A stretch of 64,000 nucleotides of DNA from Actinomycetota bacterium (GTDB taxonomy: Bacteria > Actinomycetota > Thermoleophilia > Miltoncostaeales > Miltoncostaeaceae), in NCBI GenBank assembly GCA_016870155.1, contig VGCE01000002.1, positions 62,001 to 126,000 of the forward strand. Direction: 5' to 3'. The notes under the pieces were generated by a model that did not search any database, was not told the origin of the DNA, and saw nothing but the letters and a program-made list of their open reading frames with translations. The position numbers and the translations under genes are program-made. This document shows positions 34,959 through 43,656 of this stretch, one piece after another. Each line of letters begins with the position of its first letter. The first letter of the stretch is position 1.

Positions 34959-35711
34959 ATGCCCGAGGTCGTGCTGGCCGGTCGCGCGGTGCCCTACCTG
35001 CTCGTCCGCAACCCGAGGTCGCGCCACGTGCGCATGTCGCTCACGCCCGAGGGCCTGCGGGTGTCGGCGCCCACCCGCCTGCCGCAGTCCGAGGTGGATC
35101 GCGCAGTGGCATCGAAGGAGCGCTGGCTGCTGCGGCATTCCGACATGCTCGTGCCACGGCCCCCGGTGCACCTGCTCGATGGCATGGCGCTGCCCTTCCT
35201 CGACGGGGAGGTGGAGCTCGGCGTGCGCGCTGCATCCCGCGCCTCGGTGCGCTTCAGGCCCGAGGAGGGGCGCATCGCCGTGGCCGTGCCCCCGTTGCCC
35301 CACGCCCCGGACCAGGTGCGCCAGCAGGTGGAGCGGGGCTACCGCGGAGTCGCGCGCGAGTGGTTCACGTGGGCATGCGGGCACTTCGGGCCACAGGTGG
35401 GCGCGCGCCCGGAGGCCATCTCGGTGCGCGACCCGCGCACGCGCTGGGGGTCATGCTCGGCCCGCGGCGCGGTGTCGTTCAGCTGGAGGCTGATGATGGC
35501 GCCTGCGCGCGTGGCCGAATACGTGGTAGTGCACGAGCTCGCCCATCTGGTGCACCTCGACCACTCCCCCGCGTTCTGGGACCTCGTGGACCGGGTGCGC
35601 CCCGGCCACCGCGCGGAGTCGGCGTGGCTGCGCGACCACGGCGGCTGGCTCTGGGCATCCCCCGGCGCCGGGCCGCGTCCGCCGGCGTCCGACGCGCCTC
35701 ACGGGACCTAG
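34959..35711 (+). CDS. YgjP/DUF45-type metallopeptidase-like protein
   Basis: 250 residues. Carries the M48-like zinc site EYVVVHELAHLVHLDHSPAFWDLV, preceded by the family block RDPRTRWGSCSARGAVSFSWRL. The N-terminal half begins with a LVRNPRSRHVRMSLTPEGLRVSAP strand pair. Such proteins are often found alone; the substrate is unknown. The stop shares a CTAG with the convergent cation transporter gene. Confidence 0.85.
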   Translation: MPEVVLAGRAVPYLLVRNPRSRHVRMSLTPEGLRVSAPTRLPQSEVDRAVASKERWLLRHSDMLVPRPPVHLLDGMALPFLDGEVELGVRAASRASVRFRPEEGRIAVAVPPLPHAPDQVRQQVERGYRGVAREWFTWACGHFGPQVGARPEAISVRDPRTRWGSCSARGAVSFSWRLMMAPARVAEYVVVHELAHLVHLDHSPAFWDLVDRVRPGHRAESAWLRDHGGWLWASPGAGPRPPASDAPHGT

Positions 35712-37099
35712 GGCCGCGACTGCACGAAGGCGTCCACCACGCCGGGCACGCGGTCGCGGATCGCCCGGCGCACGCGCCCGCTGGTGTCGTGCGCCTCGGC
35801 CAGGGTGGCGGCGCCCAGCGCCAGCGTGACATAGGCCACGACCCCGTCGCCGGTGCTCATCAGGCGAACGTCGTGCGGCGGACGACCGCACTCGGCGGTG
35901 ATGAGGGCCCGCACGGCGTCCGCGGTGGCGGGGTCGTCGGCGAGCTCGCTGCCGGGGCCCGCCTCGCCCAGCGGCTCCACGTGCGCGTGCACGCGCGTGA
36001 CCTCGGGCACGGCGCGCACCACGGCGGCGTCCACGGCGCGCGCCACCGAGTCGGCCTCGGGCAGGGGTGTGTCGGCCGGGAGCTTGAGGTGCAGCGACGC
36101 CTCCGTGCCGGAGTCGAGGTGCAGTATGCGCACGTTATGGATCTCGCGCACGCGCGGCACCTCATGGGCCACCGCGAGCACGCGCTCGGCAAGGTCCTCA
36201 TCGGCCCCCTCGCGCCGCTCCACGTGCACCACCACGTCGGCGCCGGGCACGGCGGCCTCGATGGCATCCTCCACGTCGTCCGCGATTGCGTGCGCGCGCC
36301 CCACCGACTCGCCGGGGGCCACCGCGATGACCACGTCGGCGAACGCCCTGCCCGCCGCCGAGCGCATGCGCAGGCGGCGAAGATCCACGCCGGGGCCCAG
36401 CCCCTGCACCGCGGCGCGCACGGCGGCCTCGTCGGCGTCGGGCACGCGGTCCATCAGCACCTCGACGTTCTCGTGCATCAGGCGACCTGCCGCGATGAGG
36501 ACCAGGGCCGACACGAACAGCGCGGCGGCCGAGTCGGCCCACTCCACCCCGGCCCGCACGAGCAGCAGCCCCACGAGCACGGCGGTGGTACCCGCCAGGT
36601 CGCTGGCGAAGTGCAGGGCGCTGCCCTTGAGCGCCGCGCTGTTGAAGCGGCGCGCGGCGCGCGTGAGCGCCACGGTGCGCCCGATGTCGATGGCCATCAC
36701 CAGCAGCGCCACGGCGATGGCCCACCACGTGGCGTCCACCTCGTGGCCGCCCTCCACCAGGCGCTGTAGCGCGACGACGGCGATCCAGATGCTCACGGCG
36801 ATCAGCACCGCGCCCTCCGCCAGCGCGGACAGGTGCTCGACCTTGCCGTGTCCGTAGGCATGGCTGCGGTCGGCGGGGCGCGCGGCCACGCCCACGGCGA
36901 ACAGCGCGAGCAGCGCGGCGACGAGGTCGGTACCCGAGTGGATGGCCTCCGAGATGAATGCGAGGCTGCCCGTGGCCAGGCCCGTGCCGAGCTTGATGGC
37001 GATGAGCAGCAGCGCCGCGCCCACCGACACCAGGGCCACCCGACGCGGTGAACCGCCCGACGCGCCGTGCGCGTGGGCGTGCGAATGCCCCATTCCCAT
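35708..37099 (-). CDS. Cation diffusion facilitator, extended C-terminus
   Basis: 463 residues, longer than the usual 300. A His-rich start (MGHSHAHAHG) is followed by six membrane segments with the metal-site motifs FISEAIHSGTDLVAALL and LHFASDLAGTTAVLVG. Two cytoplasmic dimerisation domains then stand in tandem (about 215-290 and 295-365), plus a further alpha/beta domain at the C-terminus. It probably exports Zn2+, Fe2+ or Co2+ by proton exchange. ATG 37099 is preferred; it lies in an inverted repeat shared with the divergent gene. Confidence 0.9.
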   Translation of the reverse strand: MGMGHSHAHAHGASGGSPRRVALVSVGAALLLIAIKLGTGLATGSLAFISEAIHSGTDLVAALLALFAVGVAARPADRSHAYGHGKVEHLSALAEGAVLIAVSIWIAVVALQRLVEGGHEVDATWWAIAVALLVMAIDIGRTVALTRAARRFNSAALKGSALHFASDLAGTTAVLVGLLLVRAGVEWADSAAALFVSALVLIAAGRLMHENVEVLMDRVPDADEAAVRAAVQGLGPGVDLRRLRMRSAAGRAFADVVIAVAPGESVGRAHAIADDVEDAIEAAVPGADVVVHVERREGADEDLAERVLAVAHEVPRVREIHNVRILHLDSGTEASLHLKLPADTPLPEADSVARAVDAAVVRAVPEVTRVHAHVEPLGEAGPGSELADDPATADAVRALITAECGRPPHDVRLMSTGDGVVAYVTLALGAATLAEAHDTSGRVRRAIRDRVPGVVDAFVQSRP

Positions 37100-37176
37100 G
37101 GGGTCGGATGTTAAGCGCCGGGAAACCTGTCGCGGTACGACATGGCGCAAAAACGGTCGAATGGCTTTCCAATGGG

Positions 37177-37192
37177 GTTTTCGCCCGAAAAC
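37177..37192. promoter_or_regulatory. Palindromic operator candidate between divergent genes
   Basis: GTTTTCGCCCGAAAAC, a perfect 7-2-7 palindrome unusually AT-rich for this genome, lies in the middle of the 133-base gap between the cation transporter and the small basic protein. It would suit a dimeric repressor acting on one or both. The 11-base sequence TCCGACCCCAT also occurs in both directions close to each start (37098-37108 reversed and 37206-37216). Confidence 0.4.
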
Positions 37193-37228
37193 GGGAATCG
37201 TGGCGTCCGACCCCATCGCTAGCCTTAC

Positions 37229-37240
37229 GAACATGCGTTC
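37229..37240. promoter_or_regulatory. LexA-like SOS box over a start codon
   Basis: GAACATGCGTTC fits GAAC-N4-GTTC and is preceded by C, as in actinobacterial LexA sites. It covers the ATG of the gene at 37233. With a likely leaderless transcript (TAGCCT at about 37220-37225 as -10) the box would sit at the transcription start, a normal repression site. Confidence 0.4.
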
Positions 37241-37550
37241 TCCCCATCACACCAAGCCGGTTGATCAAGCAGCCCAGCTCACTCTCGTAAGTACTTCCGA
37301 GGTGGTCCCGGAGAAGATCGCTCCAGCCGCGAAGCGCCGTCGTCCGCGCACCCGCATGGGTCGCAACGAGCGTATGGCCGAGCGGCTCGACCGCATCGCA
37401 CTCCAGGCCGAGCGCGACGCCGGTGCCGCCGTCATGGCGCACGACGACGTCACGGCCCGGGAGATGCTCGAGCGTGCACGGGCGGCCCGCAAGGCGGCAT
37501 CGCTGCTGCGCGCGGGTCCGTCACGCGTGCGCGAGCTGCTGGCCTCCTAG
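37233..37550 (+). CDS. Small basic helical protein, unknown function
   Basis: 105 residues, not recognised. A disordered start with QLTLVSTSEVV leads to a very basic stretch (KRRRPRTRMGRNERMAERLDRI) and then Ala-rich helices (VTAREMLERARAARKAASLL). There is no membrane segment. The start codon lies in a LexA-like box. The QLTLV segment recalls HLTLV in the other LexA-box gene at 2261, but the proteins are otherwise different. Its stop shares CTAG with the convergent zinc-ribbon gene. Confidence 0.65.
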   Translation: MRSPHHTKPVDQAAQLTLVSTSEVVPEKIAPAAKRRRPRTRMGRNERMAERLDRIALQAERDAGAAVMAHDDVTAREMLERARAARKAASLLRAGPSRVRELLAS

Positions 37551-37678
37551 CCCTCGCCCTCCGGAAGGATGGGGATCCACACGTAGGTGCAGTTCCGGCA
37601 GCGCCGGACGTCCTGGCCGACGTCCTCGGAGTCACGCTCCCCACAGGTGGGGCACCGGGGCTGCTCGTCATGCTTCAT
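37547..37678 (-). CDS. 43-residue zinc-ribbon protein
   Basis: MKHDEQPRCPTCGERDSEDV then RRCRNCTYVWIP: one complete CxxC...CxxC zinc ribbon and little else. Too short to assign. It may be an RNA- or DNA-binding accessory protein. It converges on the gene at 37233 and lies back to back with the SIS-domain gene. Confidence 0.6.
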   Translation of the reverse strand: MKHDEQPRCPTCGERDSEDVGQDVRRCRNCTYVWIPILPEGEG

Positions 37679-37702
37679 GCGGCGAGCGTAGCCTCCCCCC
37701 GC

Positions 37703-38731
37703 ATGCCGGAACACACCACAGGGCAGGCAAGCGCCCACCGAGAGGGCACCGGCCTATGGGCCGACCTGCTTCTCACCCCCGGAACGGTGTCGGCCACGGC
37801 AGAGGCCGCTGACGGGTTCGACGAGGTCGCCGCGCTGCTCACGGCCCCGGACGTGCGGCGCGTGGTCATCACCGGCAACGGCGCGCAGTGGCATGTGGCG
37901 CTCGCCCTGTGGCTCGCGTGGCTGCAGGTGCCCGACCCGCCCGTGGGGCTGCTGGCCGTGCCCGGTGGGCTCGTGGCCCGTGGGCAGTTCCCCTGGCGCG
38001 AGGGCGACCGGCTGCTGGCGCTCTCGAGCTCCGGTGAGTTCCGCGACGTCATCGAGGCAATCGAGGCCGGCGCGCCCCGCCCCATCGCGGCCGTCACCGC
38101 CAATCCGCAGTCCACCATCGGCGCGGCTGCCGAGGCGCGCGCGCTGGTGAGCGTGCAGACACTCCGGGCCCGCACGCACACCCAGGGGTACGCCGGCGCG
38201 CTCATCGCCGGGCTCGGGGTACTGGCGCGCATGTCGGGTGATGCCGCGCTGCGATCCGCCACCGAGAGCGCGGGCGCACGCTTGGCGCCGCTCGTAGACG
38301 CCGCGCGCGCCACGGCCTCGCCGAACGGCCGGCCCCATGCCGGCGTGTGCCTGGGCACCGGCCCCGCATGGCCCGCCGCGCTGCACACAGCCCTGTGCCT
38401 GCGCGAGGTGGCGATCCTGCCGGTGGATGGCTACGAGACGCGCGAGGGCGCCACCACCGGCCGATTCTCCACCGTGCCGGGCGACCTGGCGGTCACCGTC
38501 GCGGGGCCCCAGCCCGACCCGCTGCTCGATGAAGCCGCGGGCATCCTGGCCGGGGGCGGTGCCGAGGTGGTGGCCATCGCGGGCGATCCTGGCGCCGACC
38601 CGCGCCTGTCCCCCGCCACAGCGCTGCCCCGCGCCATCGCGCTGTCCATCGACCTCGCGCTGCTCGCAGGCCTCGACCCCGACGCCCCCTCGTGGGCCGG
38701 CGCATACGACCGAACCTCCCGGGGTCGCTGA
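37703..38731 (+). CDS. SIS-domain sugar-phosphate isomerase-like protein
   Basis: 342 residues with two SIS domains, like AgaS/GlmS-type aldose-ketose isomerases. Visible: the first SIS core VRRVVITGNGAQWHVALALWLA, DRLLALSSSGEFRDVIEAIEAG, and the second domain with CLGTGPAWPAALHTALCLREVAILPVDGYETREG (the E-x-R/H region of family isomerases). Likely acts on a phosphorylated amino sugar. ATG 37703 is preferred over an earlier in-frame ATG at 37670, which would overlap the divergent gene. Followed by a LmbE-type deacetylase, which also suggests amino-sugar metabolism. Confidence 0.82.
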   Translation: MPEHTTGQASAHREGTGLWADLLLTPGTVSATAEAADGFDEVAALLTAPDVRRVVITGNGAQWHVALALWLAWLQVPDPPVGLLAVPGGLVARGQFPWREGDRLLALSSSGEFRDVIEAIEAGAPRPIAAVTANPQSTIGAAAEARALVSVQTLRARTHTQGYAGALIAGLGVLARMSGDAALRSATESAGARLAPLVDAARATASPNGRPHAGVCLGTGPAWPAALHTALCLREVAILPVDGYETREGATTGRFSTVPGDLAVTVAGPQPDPLLDEAAGILAGGGAEVVAIAGDPGADPRLSPATALPRAIALSIDLALLAGLDPDAPSWAGAYDRTSRGR

Positions 38732-38781
38732 CCGGCATCTGCACGCGGGCACCGGCACGGGCTTCGTGACACGCTCGGCGC

Positions 38782-39564
38782 ATGAGGGTCCTGCACGTAT
38801 CGCCGCATCCTGATGATGAACTGGTGGGTGCACCTGCGACCCTCATGGCCCTGCGCGATGCCGGCCACGAGGTGGTGAACCTTGCCCTCAGCCTGGGTCG
38901 GCCCGGCGACCATGACCGGCGGCGCGCCGAGGTGGAGGAGGCCTGCTGGCGCGCCCGCTTCGGCCTGTTCATCAGTGAGCCCCCCATCGCGATGTCGGCC
39001 ACCGACGACCGCGCCGATGCCGAGGAGCGTGCCCGGTGGCAGATCGACATGGCCCTCGACGGCGCCGACCCGCCCGACCTCGTCGTGGGCCCCACCCCGC
39101 ACGACGTGCACCACGCGCATGAGCTCACCGGGCGCGCGATCCGCGACGTGCTCGCCGCCCGCGAGGCACCACCCGCCTGGTGGATGTGGGCGATCTGGGG
39201 CGATCTCCCCTTCCCCACCGTGGTCACCACCTTCGACGACGCCCGCGCCGAGGAGATCGCCAGGGCTCTCTCGGCGCACGAGGGCGAGATGGCCCGTGCC
39301 GATCACCGCGTGCACGTGGATGCCCGCAGCCGCCTCACCGCGGTGACCGCTGCCGAGAAGGTGTTCGGCTTCGGTGCCCCGGCGCTGGCCGCTGACCGCG
39401 CCGAGGTGATCACCGAGGTGGTGCGCACCGACGGCTCATGGCTGCTCGGCGCGCCGCGTGCCCTCGATGCCGCCAGCCCCCTGGCCCGGCCAACCGCCCG
39501 CCCCGTCGACGACTGGCTCGACTCCTCGAGCCCGCGCGACCTCGGCGGTGGCCCCTACGACTGA
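38782..39564 (+). CDS. LmbE/PIG-L-family deacetylase
   Basis: 260 residues. Zinc-site motif HVSPHPDDELVGAPATL at the N-terminus and PHDVHHAHELTGRAI for the distal histidines. Family members remove N-acetyl groups from GlcNAc conjugates (mycothiol MshB, mycothiol-S-conjugate amidase, PIG-L). The substrate here is not determined, but the family role with a SIS isomerase just upstream fits amino-sugar chemistry. Confidence 0.88.
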   Translation: MRVLHVSPHPDDELVGAPATLMALRDAGHEVVNLALSLGRPGDHDRRRAEVEEACWRARFGLFISEPPIAMSATDDRADAEERARWQIDMALDGADPPDLVVGPTPHDVHHAHELTGRAIRDVLAAREAPPAWWMWAIWGDLPFPTVVTTFDDARAEEIARALSAHEGEMARADHRVHVDARSRLTAVTAAEKVFGFGAPALAADRAEVITEVVRTDGSWLLGAPRALDAASPLARPTARPVDDWLDSSSPRDLGGGPYD

Positions 39565-39571
39565 GAGGTCG

Positions 39572-39577
39572 TACACT
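39572..39577 (+). promoter_or_regulatory. Candidate -10 element
   Basis: TACACT lies 36 bases before the ATG at 39614, with GAGAGG as ribosome site in between. No convincing -35 hexamer was found. Confidence 0.35.
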
Positions 39578-39613
39578 GTGGCCGCTGCCCCACCCCCGAC
39601 GAACGAGAGGCAC

Positions 39614-40438
39614 ATGAAGCGCCGCGCCACCATCCTCGCCACGATCGTCGGCGGCGGCGCCTGCCTTGCGATGGGCGCGAGCAGTGCGTCCGCCGGACTC
39701 GGTTCGGCCGAGTGGTCGATTCACCTCGCGGCAAGCGGCCCCGGGCAGATCGCGGCAGGCTGGCTGAGCGTGCGCGGCACCTCGTTCCTGCTCACGACGG
39801 ACGCCCGATACGAGACCCTCACGCCCACGCCCGACGGCAACAGCGCAGAGTTCCGCGGCTGGGTGGGTGCGTGCGCGCCTGCCGAGACCTCGACGTGCGT
39901 CGTGACCCCCGGCGGAGTGGCAATGGGTCTTGTCGTGCCATGCCGCTGGACGGCAGCGCTCTTCGCGCTGCCGGGCGAGCCGACGCCGGCCGTTGCCAAC
40001 CCGTGCGAAACGGCCGGAGGCGGTGGCTCGAGCGGAGGCGCTGGCGGGAGCGGATCCGGTGGCAGCGGGGCAGCCGGCGGTCAAAGCGGTGGCTCGTCGG
40101 GCGGAGCAGCCCCCCAGCCTCCGGTCGGTACCTCCCTGCAAGGTGGCGTCACGGTGGTGCGCACCGCCCCCGCGATCAAGGGGGCGCGCACCTCGGTGAA
40201 GTCCGGGGTGGCGAAGACGACCGGGCGATACCCGAATGGCACGACGCGGATGGTGCAGTCACTGGTGTTCAACGGAAGCCAAGGGGTCACCGCTCGAGGC
40301 AAGTGCCGCCTGCAGCGCACGGAAGGCACATTCACCTGCACCTCCGAGCCGCCCAGGGGCCGCTGGCGCGTGATCACCCAGGCCAAGCGCGGCACCACGG
40401 TGCTCGGCCAGTCATCAACCGTGGTGACGGTGCGCTGA
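39614..40438 (+). CDS. Secreted protein with Gly/Ser linker, unknown function
   Basis: 274 residues. Sec signal peptide (MKRRATILATIVGGGACLAMGASSASA), an N-terminal beta-rich domain with cysteine pairs (VGACAPAETSTCVV ... VPCRWTAALF), a Gly/Ser linker of about 35 residues (residues 135-170), and a C-terminal beta domain (QSLVFNGSQGVTARGKCRL ... TQAKRGTTVLGQSSTVVTVR) like those at the ends of other secreted proteins of this phylum. No enzymatic motif seen. GAGAGG ribosome site five to ten bases before ATG. Confidence 0.75.
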   Translation: MKRRATILATIVGGGACLAMGASSASAGLGSAEWSIHLAASGPGQIAAGWLSVRGTSFLLTTDARYETLTPTPDGNSAEFRGWVGACAPAETSTCVVTPGGVAMGLVVPCRWTAALFALPGEPTPAVANPCETAGGGGSSGGAGGSGSGGSGAAGGQSGGSSGGAAPQPPVGTSLQGGVTVVRTAPAIKGARTSVKSGVAKTTGRYPNGTTRMVQSLVFNGSQGVTARGKCRLQRTEGTFTCTSEPPRGRWRVITQAKRGTTVLGQSSTVVTVR

Positions 40439-40446
40439 ACCGCCGC

Positions 40447-40467
40447 GATGGTGCCTAGGGCACCATC
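40447..40467. terminator. Terminator hairpin embedded in a stop codon
   Basis: GATGGTGCC-TAG-GGCACCATC: a 9-base perfect stem with a 3-base loop between two convergent genes. The minus-strand stop codon (40457-40455) lies in the hairpin. Confidence 0.65.
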
Positions 40468-41108
40468 TCCCCCGCCCTCACGGGCATCGGCACAACGGAA
40501 TCGCGCGGGGCAAGCGGGCATGTCCAGCGCGGGTCGTGCGCGCATGAGGGGTGGTAGGCGTAGTTGAAGTCGAGCACCAGCCGGCCATTATCGGTGGTGC
40601 CGAGGTCGGCGCCCTTCGCCTGGTCGAGCAGGTACCGGCCGCCGCCATAGGTCTCATCACCGTTCGTGGTATCGCGAAAGGGCAGGAAGAGCCCTCCGCC
40701 GTAGGCATCGAGCCAGTGCAGGGGCAGGCGGATCTCATCGCCACCGCGCATCGCCACCGCCGTGCCGACGAACCGGAACTCACCGTCGCGCGACGACACC
40801 CCCGAGGACGGCGCGCCGGGCGCCGGCGATGCGCCGGGCGCGTCGGTGGAGATCGGCTCCACCACGGCCGTAAGGCGCCACGACAGGTCGTAGGGGAAGA
40901 ACCCCATTGCCCGGAACGCGGCGCGGGCGCCCGCGGGCACCGGGCTCTGGGGGTGCGATGCGAACAGGGCGTCGCGGTCCGCGCGCCATGCGGTCCACGC
41001 CTCGGCGCCGGCGCCCGCGGCCCTGGCCCGGGCGTAGTTGTCGGCCACCCGGCGTCGGAACTGCGAGAGCGAGAGCGCATCGCGCATGGGCGGGAGCGAA
41101 TCGCACAT
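40455..41108 (-). CDS. DUF1684-family protein
   Basis: 217 residues. DUF1684 features: WTAWRADRDALFASHPQSPV (R-x-x-k-D-x-x-f), FFPYDLSWRLTAVVEP, LPLHWLDAYGGGLFLPFRDTTNGDETYGGGRYLLD, and LDFNYAYHPSCAHDPRWTCPLAP, the conserved N-Y-a-y-n-P-x-C-a-y segment. The family is widespread and uncharacterised. ATG 41087 is an alternative start. Confidence 0.85.
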   Translation of the reverse strand: MCDSLPPMRDALSLSQFRRRVADNYARARAAGAGAEAWTAWRADRDALFASHPQSPVPAGARAAFRAMGFFPYDLSWRLTAVVEPISTDAPGASPAPGAPSSGVSSRDGEFRFVGTAVAMRGGDEIRLPLHWLDAYGGGLFLPFRDTTNGDETYGGGRYLLDQAKGADLGTTDNGRLVLDFNYAYHPSCAHDPRWTCPLAPRDSVVPMPVRAGEMVP

Positions 41109-41167
41109 GGCCGCAGTATGGCGGCCCGGCCACCAGGGGGTCCCGCGCGCAGGGCTAGCCTCCCGCC

Positions 41168-41827
41168 ATGCACGCTGACGCCCCACCGCCCCTCGACGCC
41201 ACGGCCGTGTTCTCATGGATGCAGGCCAACCCCGCGCGCCTGCGCGACCTGCTTCGCGAGGAGGACCCGGACGATGCCGAGGAGTCGCCCGCGGCCGACC
41301 CCGCGGTACGGGCGCACCTGAGGTTCGCGGCGGAGGGGCTGGCGGCGGGCATTGCCCCCGCGCTGGCCGACCGGGTGAACGGCATGGCGGATGACCTGGA
41401 CGACTGGTTCGCCGCCGACGCCGAGGTGTTCGATCGACAGGTGGACCTGGGGCGCGGGGCCATCGCGCTGGAGGAGCACCTGCTCTACGGCGCCGACGGC
41501 GAGACCGAGCCGGCGATCCACGCCGCGCTGCAACGCCGCGTGCGGCTGGGCGCGTGGAACCGCCTCTTCCTGCGGTGCCTCGAGTCGCGCCTCGGGCCCG
41601 AATACGACGGGCTCACCGAGAGCGCGCTGCAGTGGTCGAAGGACCACGAGCGCGACCTCGCAGCGACCATCCTGCAGATGCACCACCGCCAGCTGACGGC
41701 CATGGAGAAGGCCACCGGGCACCCCGCCACCGCGGAGGAGCGCGACCAGAGCAGCCAGCTCGCCGCGGTGACCGGCCACGTGCGCCAGGCCGTCACCGCC
41801 GCGGCCTACGCGCTTGGCGTCATGTGA
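41168..41827 (+). CDS. Soluble helical protein, unknown function
   Basis: 219 residues, predicted almost wholly helical and acidic, no signal peptide. Stretches such as DRVNGMADDLDDWFAADAEVFDRQVDLGRGAIALEEHLLYG and WSKDHERDLAATILQMHHRQLTAM have spaced His/Glu but form no motif I know. It follows the divergent DUF1684 gene and precedes a secreted glycosidase-like gene. Confidence 0.6.
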   Translation: MHADAPPPLDATAVFSWMQANPARLRDLLREEDPDDAEESPAADPAVRAHLRFAAEGLAAGIAPALADRVNGMADDLDDWFAADAEVFDRQVDLGRGAIALEEHLLYGADGETEPAIHAALQRRVRLGAWNRLFLRCLESRLGPEYDGLTESALQWSKDHERDLAATILQMHHRQLTAMEKATGHPATAEERDQSSQLAAVTGHVRQAVTAAAYALGVM

Positions 41828-41892
41828 GAGAGCCATGTCACGAGCGACCCGATCCCGTGCGGCGCGTCAGGGGGTCGGGCTTGAATGGCGCC

Positions 41893-43656
41893 GTGCCCAT
41901 CCGACGCGCCCTCATCCCGGCCGCCCTCGCCGGCGCATGCCTCGCCCCGGCCATGGCCGCAGGCGCGGTAACGCCCGTGCCCACCAGCGGCGCCGCCGCA
42001 GGCAAGCCGACATCCATCGTGCCGGGCATCTCGTACAAGGTGATGAGGCGCTCGGGTCCCCAGGTGCTGCACGTGGTCACGTTCCGCGCGAACGCCCTCA
42101 CGCGGCTCGCGCCGGCCCAGGCATCGGGGTCGCTCACGCGGCGCGCCACGCTGAGCGACGGCATGGCATCGCGCCTCGCCCAGGGCGCCACGGCGGGGAT
42201 CAACGGCGACTACTTCGACCTTGCCACCGGCACGCCAAGCGGCATCCTCTCGGTGGGAACGCGCCTGCTGGCGAGCCCCGAGCCGGCGCGGTCGGCACTC
42301 ACCATCGGCGCGGGCGGCACCCTGGCGGTGGGTCGCATGGCGCTCCCCGGCCGCTACCAGCGCATCGACGAGACAGCTGCCACTCCCTTCCCCATCCGCA
42401 CCTTCAGGGCCGTCAACCGCCCGCTGCCGTCCACGTCGGCCACCGGCGTGGTGGCCTACACGCCCGAGCGCGGCGCGCCCACGCCCCCCGGATCGGTGTA
42501 CGAGGTGGTGGTCGCCCTCGATGGCGGGGGCGGCCTGGCCATCAACGGGCGCGTGGCGGGCACCGTCATCGCGCAGGTGCCCGGCGGCGGCGCCACCATG
42601 GCCGACGGCCAGGTGGTGCTCTCGGGCAAGGCGGGGTCGGGCACGGCGATCCAGAACGAGCTCCCCAACGGCTCGCGCGTGGAGATCGAGACGGCGATCC
42701 CCGGCATCGCCGCCGACGCCCGGGGCGCGGTGGGCGGCGGCCCGATGATCGTGCAGGGCGGCGTGGCGGTGCCGGATGCTGGTGAGGGCTTCACATCGAA
42801 CCAGCTCAGCGGCCGCACCGCGCGCACGGCGGTGGGCCAGACCGCCGACGGGGCCGTGCTGATGGTGGTGTCCGAGGGCCCGCAGCAGGGCGTGCGCGGC
42901 TACACCGCCGCCGAACAGGGCCAGATGATGGCCTCGCTCGGCGCCGTCGAGGCCATCGGGTTCGACTCCGGCGGGTCGTCGCTCATGGCCGTGGGCGCCA
43001 ACCAGCTCATCCCCTCAAGCAGCGAGCGCGCCATCGCCGACATGCTCGTGGCGTACTACATGGGCGCACAGCTCTCGATTCCGGCCGACAACCGCGTGAC
43101 GCCCAACGGCGACGGCGTGGCCGACTCCATCACGCTCGGCGCCCAGTCGCCGGTGGCCGGCACCACCACCGTCACCATCGCGCGCCGCGGCGGCGGCTAC
43201 TCCGCCACCCCCATCAACCAGACGGGCGACCCGGCCTATACGCCGGTCACGATCGACCCCAAGGCCCTCGGCATGAAGGAGGGCCCGTATACGGTGACGG
43301 TGAACCTCACGCCGGCCGATGGATCGGCGCCCACCAGCCAGAAGCGCATCCTCGTGGTGGACGGCACGCTCGGGTCGCTGAGGGTCAGCAGTCGCGGCGC
43401 CAAGAAGAAGCGCAAGGTCACGGCGTCGTTCACGCTGTCGCGCGGCGCGCGCGTGACGGCACGGGTCACCTCATCCACCGGGCGCGCGGTGGCAACCCTC
43501 ACCAACGCAAAGCGCATGGCCAAGGGCCGCCGCTCGCTCACCTGGAACGGCCAGGAGGGCAAGAAGCTGGCGCCCGCGGGCCACTACACGGTGACCGTGC
43601 TCGCCACCGGCCCATACGGTCAGTCGGGCCTGCGCGACACCGTTCGCGTGCGCTAG
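41893..43656 (+). CDS. Secreted phosphodiester-glycosidase (NAGPA-domain) protein with FlgD-like tail
   Basis: 587 residues from GTG 41893, the start that gives a proper signal peptide (PIRRALIPAALAGACLAPAMAAGA). The central NAGPA/DUF2233 domain has GINGDYFDLATGTPSGILSVG, RTAVGQTADGAVLMVVSEG and AIGFDSGGSSLMAVG. Family members remove GlcNAc-phosphodiester caps or act on cell-wall sugars. The C-terminus (about 390-587) holds an FlgD-like Ig repeat ending in LTWNGQEGKKLAPAGHYTVTVLATGPYG. Exported, probably wall-associated. Its stop shares CTAG with the convergent pseudogene. Confidence 0.85.
   Translation: MPIRRALIPAALAGACLAPAMAAGAVTPVPTSGAAAGKPTSIVPGISYKVMRRSGPQVLHVVTFRANALTRLAPAQASGSLTRRATLSDGMASRLAQGATAGINGDYFDLATGTPSGILSVGTRLLASPEPARSALTIGAGGTLAVGRMALPGRYQRIDETAATPFPIRTFRAVNRPLPSTSATGVVAYTPERGAPTPPGSVYEVVVALDGGGGLAINGRVAGTVIAQVPGGGATMADGQVVLSGKAGSGTAIQNELPNGSRVEIETAIPGIAADARGAVGGGPMIVQGGVAVPDAGEGFTSNQLSGRTARTAVGQTADGAVLMVVSEGPQQGVRGYTAAEQGQMMASLGAVEAIGFDSGGSSLMAVGANQLIPSSSERAIADMLVAYYMGAQLSIPADNRVTPNGDGVADSITLGAQSPVAGTTTVTIARRGGGYSATPINQTGDPAYTPVTIDPKALGMKEGPYTVTVNLTPADGSAPTSQKRILVVDGTLGSLRVSSRGAKKKRKVTASFTLSRGARVTARVTSSTGRAVATLTNAKRMAKGRRSLTWNGQEGKKLAPAGHYTVTVLATGPYGQSGLRDTVRVR

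Noticed and set aside
37670-37702. Earlier in-frame ATG for the SIS-domain protein
   Set aside because: It would overlap the 5' end of the divergent zinc-ribbon gene and adds residues without family similarity.
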